Shown here: positions 39,221 to 48,988 of the stretch, one piece after another
Position numbering within the stretch: the first letter of the stretch is position 1
How the letters are laid out: each line of letters begins with the position of its first letter
Assembly (NCBI GenBank): GCA_948907985.1
Contig: CAQWMM010000003.1
Location: forward strand, 1-64,000
Direction: 5' to 3'
DNA length: 64,000 bases
From: an uncultured Bacillota bacterium
GTDB taxonomy: Bacteria > Bacillota > Dehalobacteriia > UBA4068 > UBA4997
The notes under the pieces: model-generated
Told to the model about the DNA's origin: nothing
The model's input: the letters and a program-made list of their open reading frames with translations, nothing else
Database searches by the model: none
Translations under genes and position numbers: made by a program

Positions 39221-41632
39221 ATGTTTAAGAACACAGAGGAATTTATTAAAGAATACCGCAGCGAATTTTTGCGCTCGGTGGGCGAGTCGTTCGAGGATTG
39301 CGACAGTTGGCAGAAGTATTCGGCTTTGGCTAAGCTGATCTGCAACAAGGCGGCGCATCAGTCGGTTTTGACACAGCAGCGTCAGCTTGCCAATAATTCT
39401 AAACGGGTTTACTATTTTTCTATGGAGTTTTTAATTGGCCGCCTGCTGAAAAACTATTTGATTAATTTGGGTATTGAGGATTTGGTGCGGGAGGGCCTGG
39501 CCGAGATGGGCGAGGACCTGGATTATATTTGTGATCAGTGTGTGGCGCCGGGCCTGGGCAACGGCGGCCTGGGGCGTTTGGCCGCCTGCTTTATGGATTC
39601 TCTGGCCAGCCTGGGTTATGCCGGCTATGGCATGGGCCTGCGTTATGACTATGGCCTGTTTAAACAAAAAATTGTGGACGGCCGCCAGGTGGAACTGCCG
39701 GACGCCTGGTTGGATAAACCTTATCCCTGGGAGATGCGCAACGAAGACGATATGATTGAAGTGCGCCTGGGCGGCGTGGTGGAACGCCACTATCAGGACG
39801 GCAATCTAACCTTTACGCATCACGGCTATAAGGCGGTGGCGGCGATTCCTTATGACCTGCCGATTGTGGGCTGGGGCGGCAAAACGGTTAACAAACTGCG
39901 CCTGTGGCGCGCCAAACCGCTGGTGGAACAATTTGATTTGGAGGCCTTTAACCGGGGCGATTACAGCGCCGCCATGCGCGACCGCAACGAAATCAGCGCT
40001 CTCACCGCCGTGCTTTATCCGGAAGACAGTACCGAGGCCGGCAAGGCCCTGCGTCTGAACCAGGAATATTTCCTTTCGGCGGCGGGCGTTGGCTCTATTA
40101 TCCGCCGTTATCGTGAACGCTATGGCAATGAAGCCTGGCAGGATATGCCCAAACGGGTGGCGATTCATATTAACGATACGCACCCGGCCCTTTGCGTGCC
40201 TGAGATGATGCGGATTCTGATGGACGATATCGGCCTGGGCTGGGACGAGGCCTGGGAGATTACCACCCATACTATTTCTTATACCAATCATACGGTGCTG
40301 CCGGAGGCCCTGGAAACCTGGCCGATTCCGCTGATGCGGCGCTTGCTGCCCAGAATTTATATGATCGTGGAAGAGATTGACCGCCGTTTCCGCGAGAGCC
40401 TGCAATGGCCAGGCTGGCAGGAACATTTGCGTTCCACCGCTATTCTGTGGGATGAGCGGGTGCGTATGGCTAATCTTTCGGTGATTGGCAGCTATTCGGT
40501 GAACGGTGTGGCGGCCCTGCACACCGAAATTTTGAAAAACGACGTGATGAAAGACTTCTATAAGCTTTATCCGGAGCGTTTTAATAATAAAACTAATGGC
40601 GTAAGCCACCGCCGTTTTTTGATGGAGGCTAACCCACTGCTGACTAAGCTGATTGACGAGGCTATCGGCGATGAATGGCGGGTTACGCCCAGTCTGCTGC
40701 AAAACCTGCTGCGTTACGAAAAGGACGAGGCTTTTCTGGAGCGTCTGGCCGGGGTTAAGCTGGCCAACAAGCAGCGCTTGGCCGATTTTATCAAGCAGGA
40801 GAACGGGATTGAGGTTGATCCGCAGTCGGTTTTCGATGTTCACGTCAAACGTATTCATGCCTATAAGCGGCAGCTGCTGAACGTGTTCAAGATTATGGAT
40901 TTGTATAATCAGCTGCATGATAACCCCAATCTGGACATTCTGCCGCATACGTTTATTTTTTCCGGCAAGGCGGCGGCCGGTTATGCTTTCGCCAAAGAGG
41001 TTATCCGCCTGATTTGCAGCGTGGCTCAGTTGGTGAACAATGATCCCGTCTGCAAGGATAAAATTAAGGTGGTGTTTATTGAAAACTTCACCGTTTATAA
41101 GGCCCAGCTGATTTATCCTGCCGCCGACATCAGCGAGCAGATTTCTACCGCTGGCAAGGAAGCCAGCGGCACGGGCAATATGAAGTTTATGTTTAACGGC
41201 GCGGTTACGCTGGGCACTTTGGACGGCGCTAATATTGAGATTCTGGAACAGGTGGGCCGGGAGAATATTTGTATTTTCGGCCTGACGGCGGAACAGGTAA
41301 TGAACTATTATCTGGACGGCAGTTATCTGGCCTTTACCCAGTGCAAGAACGATCTGCGCCTGCAAAGAATCACCGAACAGCTGACCAACGGTCATTTTGC
41401 CGGCGTGGGCGGCGACTTCTGGGGAGTTTATGATCCTCTGCTGCGCAACAACGACGAATATTTTGTTTTGCGGGATTTCGATTCTTATGTGGCGGCCTGG
41501 AACCGTCTGGGCGAGCTGTATCGCGACGAGCAGCAGTGGCGTCGGGTATCCTTGCGCAACATCGCCAAGGCCGGCTATTTTAGCAGCGATCGGACGATTG
41601 CCGAATACGTTAAGGATATTTGGCATCTTTAA
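39221..41632 (+). CDS. glgP: Glycogen/starch phosphorylase
   Basis: Releases glucose-1-phosphate from glycogen chain ends. 803 residues, normal length; N-terminal YYFSMEFLIGRLLKNYL, LGNGGLGRLAACFMDS, then HINDTHPALCVPEMMR and the PLP lysine region EASGTGNMKFMFNGAVTLGTLDGAN near residue 655. It lies 39 nt after glgB; GGGGGG sits before the ATG. Confidence 0.97.
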   Translation: MFKNTEEFIKEYRSEFLRSVGESFEDCDSWQKYSALAKLICNKAAHQSVLTQQRQLANNSKRVYYFSMEFLIGRLLKNYLINLGIEDLVREGLAEMGEDLDYICDQCVAPGLGNGGLGRLAACFMDSLASLGYAGYGMGLRYDYGLFKQKIVDGRQVELPDAWLDKPYPWEMRNEDDMIEVRLGGVVERHYQDGNLTFTHHGYKAVAAIPYDLPIVGWGGKTVNKLRLWRAKPLVEQFDLEAFNRGDYSAAMRDRNEISALTAVLYPEDSTEAGKALRLNQEYFLSAAGVGSIIRRYRERYGNEAWQDMPKRVAIHINDTHPALCVPEMMRILMDDIGLGWDEAWEITTHTISYTNHTVLPEALETWPIPLMRRLLPRIYMIVEEIDRRFRESLQWPGWQEHLRSTAILWDERVRMANLSVIGSYSVNGVAALHTEILKNDVMKDFYKLYPERFNNKTNGVSHRRFLMEANPLLTKLIDEAIGDEWRVTPSLLQNLLRYEKDEAFLERLAGVKLANKQRLADFIKQENGIEVDPQSVFDVHVKRIHAYKRQLLNVFKIMDLYNQLHDNPNLDILPHTFIFSGKAAAGYAFAKEVIRLICSVAQLVNNDPVCKDKIKVVFIENFTVYKAQLIYPAADISEQISTAGKEASGTGNMKFMFNGAVTLGTLDGANIEILEQVGRENICIFGLTAEQVMNYYLDGSYLAFTQCKNDLRLQRITEQLTNGHFAGVGGDFWGVYDPLLRNNDEYFVLRDFDSYVAAWNRLGELYRDEQQWRRVSLRNIAKAGYFSSDRTIAEYVKDIWHL

Positions 41633-41698
41633 GATAAATATAAAATCCAGGATTAAAGCACGACCAAACACGACAAAGCAAGGGTGGAGGTTATAAGT

Positions 41699-42859
41699 AT
41701 GCAGAAAAAGGAATGTATCGCTATGCTGCTGGCCGGCGGGCAGGGCAGCCGGCTGGGGGCGCTTACCAGCAAAATTGCCAAGCCGGCTGTGGCCTTTGGC
41801 GGTAAATACCGCATTATTGATTTTAGTTTGAGTAACTGCGTTAATTCTAAGATTGATACGGTGGGGGTGTTGATTCAGTACCGGCCGTTGATGTTAAATT
41901 CTTATCTGGGCACCGGCGCGCCCTGGGATCTGGATGAGCAGGAGGGCGGTGTTTTCGTTCTGCCGCCTTACGCCACCCAGGCCGGCGGCGAATGGTACAG
42001 CGGCACCGCCGATTCGGTGCTGAAGAATATTGATTTTATCGACAGCTATAACCCGGAGTATGTTTTGATTATTTCGGGCGATCATCTCTACACTATGGAT
42101 TATAACCGGATGTTGGAGTTTCACAAAAAGAATCAGGCGGAGCTTACGGTTTCGGTTATTGAGGTGCCGATTGAGGAGGCCAGCCGTTTTGGCATTATCA
42201 CTGCCGGTGAGGACGGGCGGATTGTGAAGTTCTCTGAGAAGCCGGCCCACCCGGACAGCACTTTGGCTTCGATGGGAATTTACATATTTGATTGGCCGGT
42301 GTTGCGGGCGGCTTTGCAGGCAGACGCTTTGAACCCGGAATCAGAACACGACTTTGGTAAAAATGTAATTCCCATGCTGCTGGAGGAGCGCCGCCGCCTG
42401 TTTGCATATGCCTTTAGCGGCTACTGGCGCGATGTCGGCACGATTGAAAGCTATTATGAGGCGAATATGGCCCTGCTGGCTGATGACTGCGAGTTTGATA
42501 TTTTCTCGGAGAACGCCAATATTTACAGCAACGCTAATATCTTTCCGCCGCATTATGTGGGCGAAAAGGGCGTGGTGCAGAACTCGCTTATCTGCAACGG
42601 TTGTATCGTGGAGGGCGAGGTGCGCAATTCGATATTGAGCACCGAGGCTTATGTCGGCCCCGGCGCGAAGGTGGAAGATTCTATTTTGCTGCCGGGAGCG
42701 CGCGTGGAAAGCGGCGCCCGGGTTATGCGGGCGATTGTGGGCGAGCGCGCGGTGATTGAGGTTAACGCTTACTTTGGCAGCCTGGACCAAAGCCAGCCTA
42801 TCGCGGTGATCGGCGATAATGAACATGTTGCAGACGATTTGTGGTCGGGGAGGTATTAA
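41699..42859 (+). CDS. glgC: Glucose-1-phosphate adenylyltransferase, catalytic subunit
   Basis: Makes ADP-glucose, the committed step of glycogen synthesis. 386 residues with the complete nucleotidyltransferase loop LLAGGQGSRLGALT, then FGGKYRIIDFSLSNCVNS, the SGDHLYTMDY aspartate site, ISEKP-like KFSEKPAHP, and a C-terminal left-handed beta-helix (NSLICNGCIVEGEVRNSIL). The ATG at 41699 follows GGTGGAGG. GlgD follows 2 nt later. Confidence 0.96.
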   Translation: MQKKECIAMLLAGGQGSRLGALTSKIAKPAVAFGGKYRIIDFSLSNCVNSKIDTVGVLIQYRPLMLNSYLGTGAPWDLDEQEGGVFVLPPYATQAGGEWYSGTADSVLKNIDFIDSYNPEYVLIISGDHLYTMDYNRMLEFHKKNQAELTVSVIEVPIEEASRFGIITAGEDGRIVKFSEKPAHPDSTLASMGIYIFDWPVLRAALQADALNPESEHDFGKNVIPMLLEERRRLFAYAFSGYWRDVGTIESYYEANMALLADDCEFDIFSENANIYSNANIFPPHYVGEKGVVQNSLICNGCIVEGEVRNSILSTEAYVGPGAKVEDSILLPGARVESGARVMRAIVGERAVIEVNAYFGSLDQSQPIAVIGDNEHVADDLWSGRY

Positions 42860-42861
42860 GC

Positions 42862-43965
42862 ATGGCGGGCAGAATTTTTGGTATAATTTCCTGTAATTAT
42901 AATGATGATAGTTTTGGTCAGCTAACTGCGGTGCGTTCGGTGGCCTCGCTGCCCTTTGGCGGCCGCTATCGTCTGCTGGATTTTGCAATTTCCAATATGG
43001 TAAACTCTGGTATCCGCACCATTGGATTGGTAACTCCTTATCAGTACCGCTCTATTTTGGATCATGTCGGCGCGGGCAAGGAATGGTCTTTGGACCGCAA
43101 GCACGGCGGTTTGTTTCTGCTGCCCGGCTCTATTTATGGCCCTAAGGGGGCGCATTGCAGCTTTATGCTGCGGGATATTATCAAAAACCAGCCCTATTTG
43201 GACCGCGCCAAGGCGGATACGGTTTTAATCTGCGGCAGTTCTAAGGTGTTTAATATGGATTTTCGGCCAATGTTTGCCGCCCATGAGGCGGCAGGCGGCG
43301 GCATCACCATGCTTTATAAAAAGGTCAGTGATTCGGCAGCCCGGGACGCTCTTTATCTGGATTTGGAGGGCGATATGGTTAAGAATATGACGCGCGAAAC
43401 CATCGGCGCGGCCAACTGCTTTATGGACTGCTTTTTGATTGATAAAAAGCTATTGCTCAACTTTGTTGAGTGGTATCAGAACTTCAGCCATATTGATATG
43501 ACGGAGATTATGAATGATAATCTGGAAACCCTGCCGATCCATGCTTATCCCTTTGAGGGCTATTTGGGGCAGGTGAACAGCATTAACGATTATATGCGCT
43601 GCTCGCAGGACCTGCTGCGGGCCGAGATCCGGCAGGAATTGTTTGGCGGCCCTGCTAAAATCCGCACTAAAATTGAGGATAACCCACCGGCCAAATACAG
43701 CGCCGAAGCGGAGGTGCGCAACTCTTTGGTGCCGACTGGCTGCCAGATTGACGGCCTGGTGGAGAACAGTATTTTGTTTAGGGGCGTTAAGGTTAAAAAG
43801 GGCGCGCAGGTGCGCAACTGCGTAATTATGTCTAAGTGCGTGATTGAAGAGGGCGCTCTGCTGGAGAACGTGATTTGTGATAAATTTGTTACAATCAGCA
43901 GCGGCAACAAGCTTTCCGGTACGGAGGCCAAACCGTTGGTGATTGGCAAAAACAGCAACATCTAA
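42862..43965 (+). CDS. glgD: ADP-glucose pyrophosphorylase regulatory subunit
   Basis: 367 residues. GlgC paralogue of Firmicutes with a degenerate active site: the GGxGxRL loop is replaced by GIISCNYNDDSFGQLT, while VASLPFGGRYRLLDFAISNMVNSG remains. GlgD raises the activity of GlgC in a mixed tetramer. The C-terminal beta-helix is present. GGGGAGG precedes the ATG. Confidence 0.95.
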   Translation: MAGRIFGIISCNYNDDSFGQLTAVRSVASLPFGGRYRLLDFAISNMVNSGIRTIGLVTPYQYRSILDHVGAGKEWSLDRKHGGLFLLPGSIYGPKGAHCSFMLRDIIKNQPYLDRAKADTVLICGSSKVFNMDFRPMFAAHEAAGGGITMLYKKVSDSAARDALYLDLEGDMVKNMTRETIGAANCFMDCFLIDKKLLLNFVEWYQNFSHIDMTEIMNDNLETLPIHAYPFEGYLGQVNSINDYMRCSQDLLRAEIRQELFGGPAKIRTKIEDNPPAKYSAEAEVRNSLVPTGCQIDGLVENSILFRGVKVKKGAQVRNCVIMSKCVIEEGALLENVICDKFVTISSGNKLSGTEAKPLVIGKNSNI

Positions 43966-43994
43966 ATTTAATGTCAAGAAAGGTCAGTTATAAA

Positions 43995-45452
43995 ATGGTA
44001 AAGAAAAAAATTCAGGTTTTGTTTGCCGCCTTTGAGGCCGCGCCGTTTTTTAAGACCGGCGGCCTGGGCGAGGTGGCCGGCAGTCTGCCGGCCGCGCTTA
44101 AAAAGGAGGGCGCGGAGGTTCGTTTGGTTCTGCCCAAGGCTGCGGCGCTGCCGGAGCAATTCGCCGCTAAACTGCGTCATGTGGCCGATTTTAAAGTACC
44201 GGTGGGCTGGCGTTGGCAGTATTGCGGTATTGAGGAGCTTAAGTATAAATATATAACCTACTATTTTTTGGATAACGAATATTATTTTAAACGCGACGGC
44301 CTTTACGGCTATGGCGACGAGGCCGAACGCATGGCCTTTTTCGCCAAGGCCCTGCTTGAGAGTATCCAGTATCTGCCGGACTTTCAGCCGGATATTATTC
44401 ACTGCAATGACTGGCATACGGCGTTAGCGCCGGTGTTCCTGCGCGAGCAGTATATGAGTTCGCCGGAGTATGCCAAAATCAAGACGGTTTTCAGCGTGCA
44501 TAATTTGAAATATCAGGGGCGGTTCGGCGGCTATCTGCTGGGGGATCTGCTGGGGCTTAACAGTGGCGCGGCGCTCTCGCAGCTGATTCATGACGACGAT
44601 CTGAACTTTATGTGCGGCGCTCTGTGTTACAGCGATCGTTTGTTGACGGTCAGCCCCAGCTATGCGGACGAGATTTGCACTCCCTCCTTTGGCGAGGGGC
44701 TGGACGCGGTGTTTCGCCGCCGCCGCGACCGCCTGCGCGGCATTTTGAACGGCATTGACTATAAGGTGTATAACCCGGAAAAGGATAAAAACCTGCCGGC
44801 GGCTTTCAGCGCCGCTGATTTGAGCGGCAAAGCGGTCTGCAAGGCGGATTTGCAGCGGCGTCTTGGCCTGCCGGAGAATCCGGACGCGCCGCTGTTGGTG
44901 TTGATCAGCCGCCTGACCGAGCAGAAAGGCCTTGATTTGCTGCTTCATATTTTGCAGGAGCTTTTGCAAACCCAGCCGGATGTGCAGCTGGCGGCGCTTG
45001 GTTTGGGCGACGAGCGTTATGAGCATGATTTTGGCTGGTTCTCTAACAACTTCCCGCAGCAGGTGGCCTACCGGCGGGAATTTGACGATAATCTGGCGCA
45101 TAATTATTATGCCGCCGGCGATCTGCTGCTGATGCCCTCGCGCTTTGAACCTTGCGGTCTGGCGCAGATGATTGCCATGCGTTACGGCACCCTGCCGCTG
45201 GTTCGGGAGTGCGGCGGCCTGAAAGACAGCGTTTCGCCCTATAATCGTTTCACCGGCGAGGGTACAGGCTTTAGCTTTGCCAATTATAACGCCCATGAAC
45301 TGCTGTTTACCTTGCAGAACGCCCTGGAACTTTATCGCGGCCAGCCCAAGGCCTGGCGCAAGCTGATGCTCCAGGCTATGCAGCAGGATTTCAGCTGGCA
45401 GCGTTCCGCCAAGGAATACGCCGCTGTTTATAAAGAACTGTTGGCCGAATAA
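43995..45452 (+). CDS. glgA: Glycogen synthase (ADP-glucose)
   Basis: GT5 enzyme that lengthens alpha-1,4-glucan. 485 residues: the N-terminal FKTGGLGEVAGSLPAAL binds ADP-glucose, HCNDWHTALAPVFL and FSVHNLKYQG follow, and the C-terminal ISRLTEQKGLDLLLHIL, PSRFEPCGLAQMIAMRYGTLPLVRECGGLKDSV is complete. AAAGG lies before the ATG at 43995; an ATG at 43971 lacks a ribosome site. Confidence 0.96.
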   Translation: MVKKKIQVLFAAFEAAPFFKTGGLGEVAGSLPAALKKEGAEVRLVLPKAAALPEQFAAKLRHVADFKVPVGWRWQYCGIEELKYKYITYYFLDNEYYFKRDGLYGYGDEAERMAFFAKALLESIQYLPDFQPDIIHCNDWHTALAPVFLREQYMSSPEYAKIKTVFSVHNLKYQGRFGGYLLGDLLGLNSGAALSQLIHDDDLNFMCGALCYSDRLLTVSPSYADEICTPSFGEGLDAVFRRRRDRLRGILNGIDYKVYNPEKDKNLPAAFSAADLSGKAVCKADLQRRLGLPENPDAPLLVLISRLTEQKGLDLLLHILQELLQTQPDVQLAALGLGDERYEHDFGWFSNNFPQQVAYRREFDDNLAHNYYAAGDLLLMPSRFEPCGLAQMIAMRYGTLPLVRECGGLKDSVSPYNRFTGEGTGFSFANYNAHELLFTLQNALELYRGQPKAWRKLMLQAMQQDFSWQRSAKEYAAVYKELLAE

Positions 45453-45470
45453 TGCGTATAAGCGCCCTCT

Positions 45471-45520
45471 CTGTCCAGCGTCGCCTACGCTCTGCTGGAC
45501 AGCTCTCCCAAAGGGAGAGC
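45471..45520. repeat. Double-hairpin intergenic repeat
   Basis: CTGTCCAGC (45471-45479) pairs with GCTGGACAG (45494-45502), directly followed by GCTCTCCC AAA GGGAGAGC (45502-45520). Similar twin hairpins are scattered in genomes of gut and soil Clostridia. It lies between glgA and the debranching fusion and could weaken read-through. Confidence 0.7.
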
Positions 45521-45601
45521 CAGGACGTTTAAGCAAAAAGTTATTGATAATAAATTGTCATATTATAAGAACATGTCGTGTAAGAGGAAATATAAAATAT
45601 T

Positions 45602-48600
45602 ATGGAAGTTTTGCATAATTCTCATCTGGCGGTTTATCGCCAGCCTTTTGGCGCGGTGCCGGTGGGCGGCGCGGTTACTCTGGCGCTGGACATTTTGGGC
45701 GAGGACACCGAGCCCTGGAGCGGCGAGTGGGTGGCCGAGGCCATGGTGCGGCTTTGGCGGGACGGCTTTGGCGAAGAACTTGTGCCGATGCAGCCCCTGC
45801 CGTTGCCAGCGGGCGGGCGGCGTTTTGCCGCTAAAATTAACCTGCCGGAGGAGGGCGGCCTGGTTTGGTATTATTTTTTGCTGCGTCTGGGCGACGGCGG
45901 CCTGTTGTTTTATGGCAACAATCCGCGGCAGCAGGGCGGCGTTGGCTGCTTGAGCCAGGAACAGCCGCCGTCTTATCAGATCACGGTTTGGCAGCCGCCG
46001 GCGCAGGAAAACTGGCCGGTTTGGTTCAGCAACAACATTTGCTACCAGATCTTTCCGGATCGGTTTTGCCGCGGCGCAAACTGGCAGGCCTGCCAGAACG
46101 CCGCCAGTCAGCCGGACGAATGGCTGGGGCCGAAACGTTTTGTGCAGCAAAACTGGTATGATAAACCGTTTTATACCTGCAACAGCCGTGGTGATGTTAC
46201 CCGCTGGGGCTTTTTTGGCGGCAATCTGGAGGGTATTCGCAGTAAACTGCTGTATCTGAAAAGCCTGGGGGTGGGTTCTCTGTATCTTAATCCAATTTTT
46301 TTGGCTGCCTCCAATCATAAATACGATACGGCGGATTATCTGCGCATTGACCCCTCCTTTGGCGATGAGGCGGATTTTGCGCGCCTGGCGGCGGAGGCCG
46401 AACAACTGGGCGTCAGCCTGATTTTGGACGGCGTTTTCAGCCATACCGGCGCAGACAGCCGTTATTTCAACAAGCATGGCAATTATGCCGACGTGGGCGC
46501 GTACCAAAGCGAGGATTCGCCCTATGCCGCCTGGTATAAATTCCAAAGTTTTCCGGAGGAGTACACCGGCTGGTGGGGTAATAAATCCCTGCCGGAGGTG
46601 GACGAGAGCAACCCGGCTTATCAGCAGTTGATTTATGCCGCCAAAAACAGCGTGGTGCGCAAATGGCTGCGGCTGGGCGCGCGCGGTTGGCGGCTGGACG
46701 TGGCCGACGAGCTGCCGGACAGCTTTATTGCCGGCCTGCGAGCGGCGGCCAAGGCGGAAAAGCCGGACGCCCTGGTGTTGGGCGAGGTTTGGGAAGACGC
46801 CAGCAACAAACAAAGCTATGGCGAGAAACGCCGCTATCTTTTTGGCGACGAACTGGACGGCGTGATGAATTATCCTTTTCGGGAAGCCGCGCTGGCCTTT
46901 ATGCTGGGCGAAATCAGCGCGGAAGAAATGGCGGCGCGTTTTATCAGCCAGCTGGAGAATTACCCCGCTCTGGCGCTGGCCAACAACCTTAATCTGATTG
47001 GCACGCACGATACGGCCCGGATTTTGACGGTTCTGGGCGGCGAATTGCCGCCGCTGGACCGGGGAGAGCCGGCGGGGCGTCAGGCGGCGGAGGAATATGA
47101 ACTGCCGCCGGAGCGTCTGCAACTGGCCCGGGAGCGGCTAAAACTGCTATCGCTGCTGCAATTTACCATGCTGGGCGTGCCCTGCGTTTATTATGGCGAC
47201 GAGGCCGGATGTCAGGGTTTGCCGGACCCTTTTAACCGGGGGACTTACCCCTGGGGGCGGGAAGACGAAGATTTGCTTTACTGGTACCGGCGGTTAGCCA
47301 ACCTTCGTCAGGAGTATCATCTGCTAAGCCAGGGCGAATTTTGGCCGCTGGCGCTGGCGGAAGACGTTTATGCCTGCCGCCGTTTTTGGCCGAAAAAAGC
47401 CCAGCTGTCCAGCGCCGCCGATCACAAATTGGATGAAATTTTGGTGGTCTGCAACCGTAGCCCGGAAAAGACGGTCAATCTGGAACTGCCCCTGCCGGAG
47501 CATGGCGGCTGCGTCTGGGCTATGGAGTTGCTTTCCGGCCGCGAGGTTGGCGGTTTGGGCGCACAAAAAAGCCTGCTGCAAAGCCTGCCGCCGCTGTCGT
47601 GTCAGGTCTGGCTGCTGCGCAGTCAGGAGCCGGCGCGCTGGCGGCCCGAGCGGGCGGCGGGCGTGCTGTGCCCGATAAGTGCCCTGCCGCCCACCGAAGG
47701 GGGCTGGCTGGCGGCGGCCAAACGTTTTGTTGATTATCTGGCTATGGCTGGCCAAACGCTTTGGCAGCTTTTGCCGCTGAACCCGGTGGGCGACAGCGGC
47801 TCGCCCTATACGCCGTTTTCGGTATTTGCTGGGCAGGAACAGCTGGCGGCGGAGCTGCTGGAGCAGGCGGAAGGCCGGGTGCCGCCTAAGGATATGGCGC
47901 TTTATCAGCAATTCTGCAATGATAATGCGGACTGGCTGGAGGATTACGCGCTGTTTGCCGCTATCAGCGAGGCCTATCCGGACTGCGCCTGGCAGGATTG
48001 GCCGCAGGCGGAGCGCGAGCGGGAGGATTTGCCCGCTTTGCGTAAAATCTATGCCGAGAGCATGGAGCAGTGCCGTTGCCGCCAGTTTATGTTTTGGCAG
48101 GCCTGGGGCAAGCTTAAGGAATACGCCAACCGGCACGGCGTTCGTCTGATTGGCGATATTCCCATTTACGCCGGAGCAGCCAGCGCCGACGTTTGGGCCG
48201 GGCGGGAACTTTTCCTGCTGCGCGGGGACGGCTGGCCGTTGGCCGGGGCCGGCGTGCCGCCAGACTACTTCTCAGCCGAGGGGCAAAACTGGGGGCACCC
48301 GCTTTATAACTGGCCGCGAATGCGCGCTGACGGTTTTGCCTGGTGGAAGCGCCGTCTGCGCCGGGCGTTGCAGGCCTATGATTATATCCGGCTGGATCAC
48401 TTCCGCAGTTTCTCTGCCTTTTTTGCGGTGCCGGCGGGCGGTACGCCCAAGGACGGCAGTTGGCTGAAAGGCCCCGGCTATGAATTTTTTGCCGAGGTGG
48501 AGCGCGAACTTGGCCGGCTGCCGGTTATTGCCGAGGATTTGGGGCTGCTGGATCAGGAGGTGCACAATCTGTTGCGGCTTTGCGGCTATCCCGGCATGTT

Positions 48601-48988
48601 GGTTTATCAGTTTGCGCCGGACAGGCTGCCGGAGCTGACTGCTGAGGATTCGCCGGAGCCGGTGGAGCCGGACGAGGATCTGGCCGGGCGGGCGCTTTAC
48701 AGCGGCACGCACGATAATCAGACGCTTTGCGGCTGGCTGAACGGCCAGGATGAGCCGGAGCCGCAGAGCCGTGCCAAAAAAATTATTCAGCTATTATACA
48801 GCAGCCCGGCGCCGCTGGTGATCATTCCCTTGCAGGATCTTTTTGGCCTGGGGGACGAGGCGCGGCTGAATATCCCCGGCCAGGCCCAGGGCAACTGGCG
48901 TTGGCAGGCGGATTGGCAGCAGTTCAAAATTACTTTGGCGGCGGAGCTTTCCGCCTTAACAAAACTGACGAAGAGGGGTACGGTGTGA
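45602..48988 (+). CDS. GH13 alpha-glucan hydrolase fused to GH77 4-alpha-glucanotransferase
   Basis: 1128 residues, two enzymes in one. Residues 1-120 are an N-terminal beta domain; about 130-640 is a GH13 barrel of neopullulanase type with LDGVFSHTGADSRYFN, GARGWRLDVADELP (nucleophile), VLGEVWEDASN (acid) and NLIGTHDTARIL. From about 680 a GH77 amylomaltase begins (LPPTEGGWLAAAKRFVDYL, LLPLNPVGDSGSPYTPFSVFAG) with YIRLDHFRSFSAFFAVP, IAEDLG and SGTHDNQTLCGW. All catalytic acids are present in both halves. It would trim and rearrange limit dextrin chains left by GlgP. The pgi ATG overlaps its stop. Confidence 0.93.
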   Translation: MEVLHNSHLAVYRQPFGAVPVGGAVTLALDILGEDTEPWSGEWVAEAMVRLWRDGFGEELVPMQPLPLPAGGRRFAAKINLPEEGGLVWYYFLLRLGDGGLLFYGNNPRQQGGVGCLSQEQPPSYQITVWQPPAQENWPVWFSNNICYQIFPDRFCRGANWQACQNAASQPDEWLGPKRFVQQNWYDKPFYTCNSRGDVTRWGFFGGNLEGIRSKLLYLKSLGVGSLYLNPIFLAASNHKYDTADYLRIDPSFGDEADFARLAAEAEQLGVSLILDGVFSHTGADSRYFNKHGNYADVGAYQSEDSPYAAWYKFQSFPEEYTGWWGNKSLPEVDESNPAYQQLIYAAKNSVVRKWLRLGARGWRLDVADELPDSFIAGLRAAAKAEKPDALVLGEVWEDASNKQSYGEKRRYLFGDELDGVMNYPFREAALAFMLGEISAEEMAARFISQLENYPALALANNLNLIGTHDTARILTVLGGELPPLDRGEPAGRQAAEEYELPPERLQLARERLKLLSLLQFTMLGVPCVYYGDEAGCQGLPDPFNRGTYPWGREDEDLLYWYRRLANLRQEYHLLSQGEFWPLALAEDVYACRRFWPKKAQLSSAADHKLDEILVVCNRSPEKTVNLELPLPEHGGCVWAMELLSGREVGGLGAQKSLLQSLPPLSCQVWLLRSQEPARWRPERAAGVLCPISALPPTEGGWLAAAKRFVDYLAMAGQTLWQLLPLNPVGDSGSPYTPFSVFAGQEQLAAELLEQAEGRVPPKDMALYQQFCNDNADWLEDYALFAAISEAYPDCAWQDWPQAEREREDLPALRKIYAESMEQCRCRQFMFWQAWGKLKEYANRHGVRLIGDIPIYAGAASADVWAGRELFLLRGDGWPLAGAGVPPDYFSAEGQNWGHPLYNWPRMRADGFAWWKRRLRRALQAYDYIRLDHFRSFSAFFAVPAGGTPKDGSWLKGPGYEFFAEVERELGRLPVIAEDLGLLDQEVHNLLRLCGYPGMLVYQFAPDRLPELTAEDSPEPVEPDEDLAGRALYSGTHDNQTLCGWLNGQDEPEPQSRAKKIIQLLYSSPAPLVIIPLQDLFGLGDEARLNIPGQAQGNWRWQADWQQFKITLAAELSALTKLTKRGTV

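Noticed and set aside
38138..41671. Very long minus-strand frames opposite glgB and glgP
   Set aside because: Both plus-strand genes are certain; the antisense products are His/Gln/Arg-rich without domains.
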